Below are positions 54,599-64,000 of a stretch of DNA of 64,000 bases, piece by piece. Within the stretch, counting starts at the first letter, position 1; every line of letters starts with the position of its first letter. Source of the stretch: Zasmidium citrigriseum (lineage: Eukaryota; Ascomycota; Dothideomycetes; Mycosphaerellales; Mycosphaerellaceae). The notes under the pieces are model-generated. The model had not been told where the DNA came from. It did no database searches and saw nothing but the letters and a program-made list of their open reading frames with translations. The stretch spans positions 1-64,000 of the forward strand of contig NHNW01000090.1 of NCBI GenBank assembly GCA_002786025.1, read 5' to 3'. Position numbers and translations under genes: made by a program.

Positions 54599-56840
54599 TC
54601 ATCCACGTACCGAGTTGGAATGCCGCTCTGCCCTCCTGTCATCCTCTAGACGTAACCGGTTCATCGAGATCGGGTCGCCGTCGTCGGTTCTCATGGGGCT
54701 TTTCGCTTGGTTGCCGTATGACTGCGGTGGCCGCACTGCCGGCGCGTGGCCATTCTGCTTCATTTGTTCGGCAAGCTGTGAGAGGCGATCCCATTTCGCC
54801 TGGCGATTGGCCTTGACGGCCTCGGCGTTGTTTTGCTGCTCGGTGTATTCGTGCGAGCATTCGTCAAAGAGTTGGGGGTTCACCTCCATGAACAGCTTCA
54901 TCGCATTGTAAACCATTCCATGGATTGTTCTGTACCGACATTAGCGATGGAATAAGACGTACTTTTCATGACGACATACCTGTTCCAGTGCCCCTTCGAG
55001 TTTTCGTACAACGGCGCAAACATGATGGGAAGAATCACATCAACATTGTCGCTGACCAGGTTGCAGAAGTACTCGTTGTTCCAGAAGTAAAGCGCCCGTT
55101 CGGCGACCTAAAGATAGACAGTCAGCATGGCGGTCAAGTAGAGTACAGATATAAGATTCAATTTACCTGGAAGTGTGGACTTGCGACACTCTTTGCAAGC
55201 TGATTGAACAAAGGCTCCTGTACCTTTGCAAATTCTGCCGGGTCCATGACCTCAAAGATGTCTTCTACCTCATTCAAGAACATGACCTCCTTGGTGCTGT
55301 TGACCTTGGGCCAGTACCGCAGTAAGCCCAGCACGACCTCCTCGGTAAGAGCAGCATCCTTCTCCAGGAACTGCACGATACAGTATGCCAGCTGCGGGTG
55401 GTACATGCTCAAGCTCTTGACCTTGTGCAGAGGGATCAATACGCGAGTGAGGAACAGCTTGTGTTCCTCCTTGAGTGGCAGCGCAAAGCCGTTGATGATG
55501 GAACCCAGGATCTCCAATAGCTCAGCAATGCCGTTGAATCGTTCCGTCTCGTAAATGAACTGGAAGAAGACGTTGTTGATACTGCGTCTGATGAAGGACC
55601 GCAAGTTGAGAAATTTGCCATATATCCTGTGGAGAGTGGTCTTGAGGAAGTCTCTTTCTCTGGGGTCCTCGGAGTCGAACAGCTCGAGCAACTGCAACAC
55701 GAAACCGTGATCGATGTACTGCTTCGCATAGTTGGTGTTGAAGTCCTGACTTTCGATGAAGCGCAGGAAGAACTCGTAGACGACTTGAATGTGCGGCCAG
55801 GCGACTTCGAGTACAGGCTCGTCTTCTTCCGGGTCGAATGCTTCGCCTTGCGGGTTCATCGGCGGTGGTATTGGTCTGAATAAGTTCTTGGCGAACATCT
55901 CCACGACTCGTGGGTACATGGGCTCGGAGATGACCTGCCGATTCTGTGCGACATAGTCCAACAACTCATGCAGCGCCAAACGTTTGATCTCCTTGCTCTT
56001 CATGTCTCCCGAAGCATCGTTAAAGTCGAAGATGATGTTGCATTGATCCAACTTTTGCATGAACAACTCCTGGCGTCTGTTGGGCGGAACCTCGTGAAAC
56101 CCAGGAAGCTTTTCAAGTTCGCGCTGTCGCTGATCTGAGATGTCGAATCGTGATGAATGCTGTCGCTTGGGCGTTCTAATCCCTTCTGGAACGGTGTCTT
56201 TGGGCGTCGCTTGAAGTCGGTCGAACAAGAGGCTCTTCTGGCCAGCCTTGGGTGGCGCGAGGTCGTGCGGCATGGTCTCGGCGGCACCTGGGGGAGGAAT
56301 ATGCTACGTATTGTATTAGTACAACGTTCAGACGGGGGGGATGACCGCACTGGCCGACAAACCGGAGCGCTGGGGGAGATGACTACACTAGGAGCAAGTT
56401 GGCCATGCCTGCCGGGGGTCGATGGGCCTTGTTGATTCTGTCCGCCGGATTGCTGTCCACCGATGTTACCGTGCTGGCCGAAGCCGCCTTGCGAGCCTGG
56501 GTTCATGTTCATCTGTTGCGGGCCAGGCATTGGAGCACCGGGGTGAGACTGGGTGGGCCCATCGGTGGGGAGGGACTTGTTGCGCTGGTCGACGAGGTTG
56601 CTGGTCGATGAGGTCGGCGTGGCATGGGCGGAACCGGCGGGCGACTGGTTGGAGGAGCCACCGTGGGGCGACTGGGTGCCAGAGGAGGAGTCCTTCTTCT
56701 TGGCGAGCTTGTTGCCCTCTCGGTCTTTGGCTCGCGAGAGCTGCTCGTGCTGTCAACGACGGCCATCAACACGCATGCACCACACCGTGCGCTGAGGGGA
56801 GGGGAGTGCTTACCACACGCTGTCGGAAGCCCTTCATCAT
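54599..56840 (-). CDS. RTS1: Protein phosphatase 2A regulatory subunit B' (B56 family)
   Basis: Targets the PP2A catalytic core to substrates. Fungal homologues (yeast Rts1, Aspergillus parA) act in septation, mitosis and stress responses. Exons: 56840-56814, 56749-56363, 56303-55167, 55107-54980, 54929-54599, giving 669 aa. The N-terminal about 140 residues are disordered (S, Q, G, P) after MMKGFRQRV and end in [19 protein letters not shown]. The B56 HEAT-repeat domain follows: [63 protein letters not shown]. After two introns come [37 protein letters not shown] and a basic tail. Intron 2 is 56304-56362, with a perfect TACTAAT branch site. Choosing the later AG would lose the conserved HIPPPG. 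The first exon encodes only nine residues. Confidence 0.94.
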
Positions 56841-57505
56841 GAAAGGATGTGGGAATATGGCGTGGAGAGACAGCCAATGCTGCTCTGGCGGGGAGAGGGC
56901 GGAGCCCTGATGCTGGTGCGCGGCGCGAGCTCTTGCCGTCCGTACAGCTACTTCTGATGGATCGCGCCGGGCGTCGCAAGCCTTGAGGCAGATCGGCCCA
57001 CGTGACTCGAGTGTGTGATGTTGGCGGGGAGGGAGGAGGTCGATAGCGCTGTCGCGGCGGAGGGCGGAGGGCGGAGGGCGGACGGGAGGATTCTGGCGGT
57101 GTTGTTCCTCTGAACCGCTCGCAGGCTTGGCCGGGCGTCTCTGGCGTGACCCGCGATGCAACGCCCAGGGGACGCTGAGCTTCAGGGACGGGGCGGAGGG
57201 CACGGGTGGGAGGGGTCGGCGGCAGCGACTAGGCGTTGGTGTGCAATTGGGAGCGCGGCGGAGCCAGCAGCATGGCGTCAGGGTGCTTTGGGGACGCGGC
57301 GGCGTGGTGAAACTGGGAGACAGCGGGCGCACCGTCAAAGTGCGGCTAATGATTCAAGAGGCGGTGCTGCAGCTGAGGTTGCTCCTTCGCCCGACAACGT
57401 TCATTTGCCCAAACAACACCCAATTCCTCGATGCCCAACACCCGCACGTGATGCAAATATACAATACCGTTCTTCTCGCACAGAAGTTCTGGACTGCTGC
57501 ACGTC
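56841..57505. promoter_or_regulatory. Divergent promoter between PP2A B' and TFIIIC subunit genes
   Basis: 665 bp between divergent start codons. It is GC-rich, with repeated ggagggcgga units near 57055-57085. An open minus-strand frame runs through part of it in phase with the PP2A exon 1, but no better start codon is evident. Confidence 0.4.
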
Positions 57506-59321
57506 ATGGCGGACAACATAGCCGAAGTGCACGGCGTGCCCTGGCGCAGAATCGTCGCCATCGAGCACCCAGGCATCGTGAGGAACTTCGACAACGGCAT
57601 CAAGTCCCTCGGCGGCGAGGCCCAGCTCAAACATGTGAGTATCGTATTTGAGTTGATGCGGCCCTAGTAGTAGACGTCTCACCGAACGGTAGGTCCTCGA
57701 GCATCATGTGGGTGACTCGAAACTCAGCAGCAAACATAACCAACTGCCCGAGCCCGTTGCGGGTGTCTCCTTGCGGCCAAATGACCCCTTAGCAAAGAAG
57801 ATACCCTCCACAGGCGTCGAGACGAGGAATGTGCTGGTGAAGGTCACTCTGCCGAAGCGGACTGGCAGGAAGCGCAAGCGAGGGTCGGACGAGCCCTACA
57901 CTGGACCAGAGCGACCCGAAAAGCAGGACAACAGCGTCACGGCATCAAATCTACTTCAACGCCTTCGCGACAATGAGGGAAACTACAGCATCAAACCAGT
58001 CGGCATGCTCAAGGAGACACATCGATTCCGCATGCTGCCGGACTTCCAACTTCGCAGCACCGAGCTGCCTATCATGCGGGAGATACGAGATCATACCATG
58101 GTCCCAGACTATAACAGATTGAAAGACTTCCGTGTTGATCTGACCCCAGGGACGCGAGGCATAACCGCATTTCCAGGTCCGCCGTCCTTCATCAGCCAAG
58201 ACATACCGTACAAGTATGACTACCAGCAGGCTGCCGGCGTCGTCTACATCCAAGACGAGACGGGCAACATCACGTCCAAAAACACATCTGCACCGCCACG
58301 CCGTCACATATGGAATCTGCCACCGGACGTTGAAGAGGTCCCACAGCGACCACCCATGAATATACCCACGCGCAGTGAGAATGGCCAAATGCTGCCGCGA
58401 GCCGTCAAAGAACTCCAGAAGATCCTTGACAAACGACCATTGGTGACGAAGCGAGTAGCATTCAACTCCATGCCACCTTGCAGCGAGACAATCTTCAAAG
58501 AAGCCACTCAGTTTGTGGGATACAGCTTCGCTGCTGGACCATGGCGAGACAGCCTCATCAAATATGGCGTAGATCCACGCAAAGACCCGAAGTACCGTTT
58601 CTACCAGACCTTCATGTTCCAAGTCGACAAAGAAGCCTTCAAGCCTGAGAACGTGGCTGCGAGGGAAGCAGCTGAGGGTACCCCGAAGAAGTCAACAACG
58701 TGGGCCAGAACTCTTCGCCACACGCAAGCGGATCCAACGACGCACATCTTCGACGGAAAGAACATCACAGCGAACGGCAAGACGTGGCAAATTTGCGACA
58801 TCACGGATCCGATAATCCACAAGATCTTCCAAACAGAGAACATCCGCGACGAATGTGATGTCCATCAGTGGGGCTGGTTCCACAACGGCACTATCGCAAA
58901 GGGCCGCGCCATCATGAAGGACAAGATCAGATACCTGTTCGCAAGCAAGATACCTCCAGACGAAGACTACGCCCCTGTCATCGAACACATTCCCGATGTT
59001 ATCTACAGGGACAACGTCCACACCGTGGCGTATCTTAGTCGCAAGAGATTCGGAGAGAGGGCGGCCGCATTGGCCCTGGAAGTGAGGAACATTATCAAGG
59101 TACCGTATGGGAAGTCGGGCAAGTATGGCTTCGACATGAGGCTGGTGGATGGGGAGGAAGGCACGCAGGTCGATGAGGACGACATCGATGCGGATCTCCG
59201 AGAGATTGATGTTGGCAGTGGTGATGACGACGACAGTCCTGGAGATTTTGAGGAGATGGAGCAGCGGGTGGATGGGCAAGATGAGCAGGCTGGAGATGGT
59301 GAGGCCGAAGATGGTGATTAG
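57506..59321 (+). CDS. TFC1: Transcription factor IIIC subunit 5 (tau95/Sfc1 family)
   Basis: A subunit of TFIIIC, which binds the A-box side of tRNA and 5S promoters and recruits TFIIIB and RNA polymerase III. Exons: 57506-57634 and 57693-59321, giving 585 aa. Exon 1 encodes a conserved opening (VPWRRIVAIEHPGIVRNFDNGIKSLGG split over the N-terminus) ending LKH, joined to VLEHHVGDSKLSSKH. Further marks are the RPNDPLAKKI segment, TGRKRKRGSDEPY with a basic cluster, an RDNEGNYSIKPVG and MLPDFQ motif pair, PWRDSLIKYGVDPRKDPKYRFYQT near the middle and the C-terminal acidic DEDDIDADLREID tail. The start at 57506 is the first Met of the conserved N-terminus. A Met right after the intron would lose it. 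Confidence 0.92.
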
Positions 59322-60787
59322 TGGAGGAGGGAAAAAGACCAGCTCAGCGTAGACCGATCCATCTCACCCGGGTGTCAGATACAAAAAGACTCTAAGACCA
59401 GGACCAATGGATCAAAGATGGTTGGGTCATTGGAGATGTTTGATTTCTACCACTGTTCAGTCTCGCACTTTCGTTCACGACACGAACACGCAGGGTATGT
59501 GGGAAGACCTCAAAGTTGTCCGCTGTACGATGACCGGACCTGGCTGGTACTTACCAAGGCTTCGATACCAGTTGCTACCATCGAGCTTCATTTGCTGCCT
59601 GACACAAAAGGAAAGAGATTTCCTTGAACTACCTTCTCCGATGCTGGGCTCTTCTTTGAGGTAGCGGTCGATGTAACATTGCCTCGAGACAGGTGTGACA
59701 GTCGAGAGATTCGTGTTGGCATCTCAACGGCTACCTTTCTTCAACGTCTCGCGAGTCATTTGCAAGAATCAAGAATGTCCAATAGATGAACTATCTGTCG
59801 AAGTCTTGAGTAATCTGATCGCTTCGAGATGCACGTAGCTGCCAACTGTAACGCTGATGGCAGTATCTCGTCCAGGCCACATGGTTTCAGACCACCGAAT
59901 CCAAGGCTAATAGCATGGCAGTACTTCATCAAGTACGAGACAGATCTCGAAACATACAGCAGTCTCACTTGCAACGAACGGATTTTACAGAAAGTCCGAA
60001 TTCCCCAGGTCAAATCAAAAAGACAGCCAGGTAGCTACCTTCCAAAAACAGGCCATCAGCTCGACAAGTGGCCAGGATGCTCAACTCAACCATGACCCCA
60101 TGGGCTGACGATAAGCGACGGCTTCTCTACCGAGACATTCTCCTCACACATACCGAATGTGTTTCAAGAGGGGTTGGTCGTTGTAGAAAAGCAAAAGGAC
60201 GAAGGTGTTTCGATTTAGTAAGAGCAGCGGCCAACGATGATGTAAATTGCAGTGCGTGACACGTGAAAACGGGGTCTGGAGACGACGGTGGACCGCCTCG
60301 AAAGGTTGTTTTTTCGCTGCATGATGAGGCTAAATTCTCCGAAGCGGAGGGGTGTGGCTGGGGGTCTTTAGGCTTGAACATTGACTGTAAGAAGGGAGAA
60401 ATACTCGAGATTTTCATTCACCTACGAATGTGGGTAGCACCTTCTATTTGGAGGATATCTTGCAGGACAGGATAAATGAAAGGTAGGGGAAGGATTTGCA
60501 TGTGAAAGAAGGAAAAGAAACGAGGCGTCGATAGCGTTCGCTTGTGCGCCAACCGCTGCGCACTGGCCCTCGGGAGCATATCCGCGACGCATGTGATCGT
60601 GACAGTGAGCGAGCGCCCGACTCGCCGTCGCCCATCCTCCTCTCGCATCTGTGCCAGCTTTCCGTGCTGACGTCTCTGCCTCACCACACCTGTGCCAACC
60701 TGCCCTACCGTCGCCGTCTGCCATTCTATATACACCCACGGGATACCGGACACACCACCGTCATCGCCGCCCCGCCAATGCGTAGAA
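59322..60787. other. Intergenic interval with OPI1 upstream region
   Basis: 1.47 kb between TFC1 and OPI1, both on the plus strand. It holds the TFC1 3' flank and the OPI1 promoter/leader. No gene of its own is supported: open frames stay below 112 codons and have no domain. An in-frame stretch runs upstream of the OPI1 start from 60692, but its sequence is not family-like. Confidence 0.4.
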
Positions 60788-62401
60788 ATGGAACTCCAGC
60801 AAGACAGACCGCCTGACTACGTTCAGCGCTCACCTGAGTCGATCGAATGGCCCGCAATTCCTCAACATGCGCCGGACCAGCCGCGTCCTGGCAGCGACAT
60901 CACCCTGCCCGACCTGAAGACGGTGCTGTCGCCCGGCTTCGAGCACATGTCACCACCGCCCGGTAGCGCCGCCAGTCCCCAAAACTCCGTGCGCAGTTTG
61001 CCAAGGATAGATCCGGGTTATCACACGATGCAAGAGCCTGGGAGGGGAATGGATACTGTCATGGCGGGCTCGAATGAGACGGACAGCGTGATGAGCTACG
61101 ATGACACCGCGGGGAGGTCTGCGAGCAGGGCCGTTTCTGTCGACGATCCTGATGTGCGCATGGCAGCAGAAGCGCTGTCAGGCTTGGGAAAGCCGAGTAA
61201 GTACAGTCTGTATAGAGAAAATTGTGGTTCTGTACTGATTTGCCGACCAGGTCATTTTGCCCGATCCCACGACCAGCTTCACGTGTCATCACATGAAAAT
61301 CAGGCACGTGCCTCGGATGGACGAACAATGCCGGAGAACCCTGAGCCACTACTTGAGCTCGTGTCGGCTGCTCACCCGTGGGTTGGCGGGACCATGAAAG
61401 GATCGCTGACGGCTTATGAGACTGCGAAATACTACTCACCACGCATTGTGCGGTACGGCGTCAACCTAGCAGAGAGAAATATCGGGACACCGGTCGTCAG
61501 TGCGGTTGGTAGTGTCAGCCAGATCACTGGTGTTGAGGCTGGTATCCGTCGGTATCTCGATGCGCGCAGGCCGAACGATATTGAGCGAGGAGACAAGAAC
61601 ATGGAGTCGAGGATGGACGTGGATGAGATGTGCGCACGCCCGCGCGAGAACTCGATACCGCCGCCATATGGTGCAAGCAGACCTCCTTCATACCGTGAAG
61701 AAGCAAGCCCTGCGTCGGTGTACCGATCGAGGGACGGTGGTCCACAGGAGCGGCCCTCGCAGAGTCGCAGCTGGTCATCGCAGCTCTTCGTCACCACATC
61801 AGGCCTGTCGGTCGCTCTCAGTTCGACTTCGCGAAAGAGCTTGAGGATGTGCTTGTCTTTCTTGAGTGCACAGGCGGGCTATCTCCAGCACGTGAGCAAG
61901 GCACTGTCTCTGGCTCTGAGCAACTATGAGCAGCGAAGACAAGAGTATCGCAACAACAGCGACTCGGCATTAGAGAAGGGCGAGCGTCCTTCCACACCTG
62001 ACCAGGATGAGAGTGCGAGGCGGCTAGCAGCGGAAATTCAGCAGCACTGCGAGACTATCTGGAAAACTCTCCAACACGCCGTCACTACAGTGTCGAGCTA
62101 TACTGGCGCTGCCCTACCGCAGAACGCCCGAGAGTTCGTTCGACTCCAACTCATGTCGCTCCCTCAGCGCTGGAGGATCGTTGCCAACACAACGCAGGCC
62201 GAGTCTGAAACCAGTCGCACTGCACAACGCATGATCGACTTCTCGTCAGAGGGCCTGGACATGATGAGTCAAGTCGCCGGTGTATTGAAGGCTACCCTAG
62301 ACTCTGCAGAGAGCTGGCTCGCCGCCGTGGGCCGACGCGATCAACAGGAGCCCATGCAGGATGCTGCCAATGCTTCACAAGGCGAAAGCGAGAAGTCTTG
62401 A
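60788..62401 (+). CDS. OPI1: Opi1-family transcriptional regulator of phospholipid/inositol genes
   Basis: In yeast, Opi1 binds phosphatidic acid at the ER and represses inositol/phospholipid genes when released to the nucleus. Fungal homologues share the domain. Exons: 60788-61196 and 61251-62401, giving 519 aa. Start MELQQDRPPDY at 60788 follows gtagaa. The domain begins RMAAEALSGLGKP, then PEPLLELVSAAHPWVGGT, LTAYETAKYYSPRIVRYG, ERNIGTPVVSAVGS and GVEAGIRRYLD. An Opi1 C-terminal helical region follows (SALEKGERP, ARRLAAEIQQHCETIWKTLQHAVTTVSSYTG segment, LPQNAREFVRLQLMSLPQRW). The 54-nt intron (61197-61250) has a perfect GTAAGT donor but is a multiple of three and stop-free, so an unspliced 537-aa form is possible. 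The FFAT and leucine-zipper motifs of yeast Opi1 were not found. Confidence 0.92.
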   Translation: MELQQDRPPDYVQRSPESIEWPAIPQHAPDQPRPGSDITLPDLKTVLSPGFEHMSPPPGSAASPQNSVRSLPRIDPGYHTMQEPGRGMDTVMAGSNETDSVMSYDDTAGRSASRAVSVDDPDVRMAAEALSGLGKPSKYSLYRENCGSVLICRPGHFARSHDQLHVSSHENQARASDGRTMPENPEPLLELVSAAHPWVGGTMKGSLTAYETAKYYSPRIVRYGVNLAERNIGTPVVSAVGSVSQITGVEAGIRRYLDARRPNDIERGDKNMESRMDVDEMCARPRENSIPPPYGASRPPSYREEASPASVYRSRDGGPQERPSQSRSWSSQLFVTTSGLSVALSSTSRKSLRMCLSFLSAQAGYLQHVSKALSLALSNYEQRRQEYRNNSDSALEKGERPSTPDQDESARRLAAEIQQHCETIWKTLQHAVTTVSSYTGAALPQNAREFVRLQLMSLPQRWRIVANTTQAESETSRTAQRMIDFSSEGLDMMSQVAGVLKATLDSAESWLAAVGRRDQQEPMQDAANASQGESEKS

Positions 62402-63287
62402 GTCGCAATCATAGTGACTCAACCTTCATCATCAAATCACCAGCAAGGACCACAATGCGAAAGAGATGCGCCGGCCCCGTCGGGGAGACTGTTGTACATC
62501 CCCAGTACCAGGCCATATTCTCGACCGAACCTATAACGAATCGACACGCAGAAAGAAAGATATGCAGACGGCAACAACGGCACAGCAGCGCGCATAAAAA
62601 GCGTTTCACACCGCTGCTGTTGCTCGAGCTGCTGCGACGACGACGACGTGTTGTGAGAGCAACGTGATCAGAATGAGTGTACAACTCAATTTGTAATGCA
62701 GGCACCATGAGGATTCCCATTTGATTGGTGCCCACATCCAAGAAACACCGACTGCATGTGCGGTGTCGTGCCCGCTCGGCCACGAATCCACAGTCCACAA
62801 GGCGTTCGGAGTTGTGTGGGCACGGCTTGATCACCGGGAGAGCCCTGGAACACCGACTTCTGTGCTGTTAGGTCACACGGATGCACATGCAAATGCCCAC
62901 CCATCGGCCGGATTCCCCCAAGATGAATGCTGTTATGTGCTTGACGCTTCGAGGCGTGGCGATTGGCGACATTCTGTTCTATTCTTTTTCTGTTTGTTGG
63001 CCTATCTTTTGTGTGTATCACGTCGAGCGGCGGCGCGATGTGAGGGAACGGACATGCACGGGTGGGCATGTGACTCAAAAGGACAGGGCATGATTGTTGA
63101 ATATTGATCCTTCGGGTATTGTTATGAATGTTATGTACAGAGAGTAATCATTGGTATCCATGCCGTCACATGAAATCTCGACGGACGTGTCTCAGGCATC
63201 AGCACACAACGTTGAAGTCTAGTTGTCTTCGTACACGCGCATCGCTTCTCAGACGATGGCACATCGATTGGACCATTATCCTCACAA
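62402..63287. other. Intergenic interval between convergent genes
   Basis: 886 bp between the stop codons of OPI1 (+) and the flavin oxidase (-). It has no supportable gene and contains both 3' flanks. Open frames up to 141 codons overlap on both strands without recognisable motifs. Confidence 0.4.
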
Positions 63288-64000
63288 TCAAAGCTTCTCC
63301 CTCCCCACCCTCCCATCAGGGATCCCAAACATCTCAATATCCTCCCCCGTCTCCCCATCAATCGCCAACTCAGCAGCCACTCGTCCAATAGCAGGCGCAA
63401 ATTTAAACCCATGCGCCGCCCCCAAGACCACAATGACATCCCCATTCCGTCCCTCCAGCGGACTCAGAACAAATTGCCGCCCTGGCGTGATGGCGTACTG
63501 ACATGTCACCGTTCGAAGGACTTGTCGTCCTGGATCCGGGATGAGGTTTTGCATTGTCGTGGTAAGGTCGTCGAGAAGTCGTTGGGAGGGGACGTAAGTT
63601 CGATCTTTTGGGTCCATGAGGTTCCGTGCATCGTCGTGCGCGGCTTTGATTGTTGGTTCGCCGAAGCAGGGGAAGCCGTAGTACCATTGCTCGCCGCCGA
63701 GGATCCAGACGGGGAAGTTTGGAGATTCAAAATCGCTTGGTTTCGAGGGCTTGAAATACGTGACTTGCTCCTGCGATATCGTCAACGGCATCTTTGTTCC
63801 CAAAGGCTCCAGGAGCTCATTGACCCAAGCGTCGGCCGCGAGGATGACTTTCGCAGCGTTGAAAGTGCCTTTGGTTGTCTGGATTGTGACTCCGCCTGAA
63901 GGTTTGGGGAGGATGCGAGTGGCTTTTGTATGTTCTCTGAGATCGGCTCCGAGGAAGCGGGCTAGGTGCTGCATTGCTGAGACGGAGCGGGAGGCATGTA
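63288..64000 (-). CDS. FAD-dependent amine oxidase, sarcosine oxidase/fructosyl-amino-acid oxidase-like (partial)
   Basis: The C-terminal 237 residues of a DAO-family flavoenzyme that oxidises secondary amines or N-substituted amino acids, giving hydrogen peroxide, often in peroxisomes. The frame stays open through 64000 (HASRSVSAMQHL before the first internal Met), so the N-terminal FAD-binding part is outside the window. Visible family marks are VILAADAWVNELL, ISQEQVTYFKP, TCQYAITPGRQFVL (with the Cys in the position of the covalent-flavin Cys of monomeric sarcosine oxidase) and the C-terminal GAAHGFKFAPAIGRVAAELAIDG motif. The last residues are VGREKL. The final three are not a classical peroxisomal SKL but resemble that type (EKL). 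Converges on OPI1. Confidence 0.88.
   Translation of the reverse strand, partial: HASRSVSAMQHLARFLGADLREHTKATRILPKPSGGVTIQTTKGTFNAAKVILAADAWVNELLEPLGTKMPLTISQEQVTYFKPSKPSDFESPNFPVWILGGEQWYYGFPCFGEPTIKAAHDDARNLMDPKDRTYVPSQRLLDDLTTTMQNLIPDPGRQVLRTVTCQYAITPGRQFVLSPLEGRNGDVIVVLGAAHGFKFAPAIGRVAAELAIDGETGEDIEMFGIPDGRVGREKL

Noticed and set aside
57951..58622. 223-codon minus-strand frame
   Set aside because: Antisense to TFC1 exon 2, which is a clear family member.

Overview
The window is genomic DNA of a filamentous ascomycete. Protein-coding genes are split by short introns (mostly 47-62 nt) with GT(A/G)AGT-like donors and CTAAC/CTGAC branch sites. Two blocks carry the mutation signature of repeat-induced point mutation (RIP: CpA to TpA on either strand). 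The gene set (Opi1 regulator, parA/Rts1-type PP2A B' subunit, Sac3 with an FG-rich region, YCF1-like ABCC pump) fits Pezizomycotina. Dothideomycetes is my best guess from the overall feel, but no marker here proves it.

Layout. (1) Positions 1-8735 and 10915-15185 are gene-free repeat DNA in which CA and TG dinucleotides are almost absent and TAG/TAA stops fill every frame. (2) A 2.2-kb island between them holds a dead histidine-phosphatase gene. (3) From 15.5 to 31.3 kb lies an accessory-looking segment: a secreted S10 serine carboxypeptidase, an FAD monooxygenase divergent from an ACS/Dal5-type MFS transporter, a small secreted protein, a sugar transporter, an F-box/2EXR-like gene with an apparent frameshift, an unrecognised gene with an in-frame TAG, and a PhyH-type dioxygenase. 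(4) From 31.6 to 62.4 kb lies conserved housekeeping DNA: SAC3 mRNA-export factor, a YDR124W-like protein, a long gene-poor gap, a vacuolar ABCC transporter, a small conserved membrane protein, ADE6 (FGAM synthase), PP2A B' subunit, TFIIIC subunit TFC1 and OPI1. A partial sarcosine-oxidase-like flavoenzyme runs off the right edge.

How genes relate. The monooxygenase/MFS pair (17.8-22.2 kb) could form an aromatic or organic-acid uptake-and-oxidation unit, and the carboxypeptidase and sugar porter suit extracellular nutrient scavenging. Damaged genes (9.5, 26.8, 29.2 kb) all lie left of about 30 kb, on the repeat-rich side. The genes to the right are intact.

The most unusual points are the near-total CpA/TpG loss in the repeat blocks with CpG retained, a RIP-type nonsense mutation in the single-copy phosphatase between them, a run of five micro-exons (25, 36, 13, 17, 38 nt) in the second membrane domain of the ABC transporter, and two 54-nt introns that can be read through in frame. 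Exon boundaries were derived by hand from splice motifs, frame continuity and family conservation, without transcript data.
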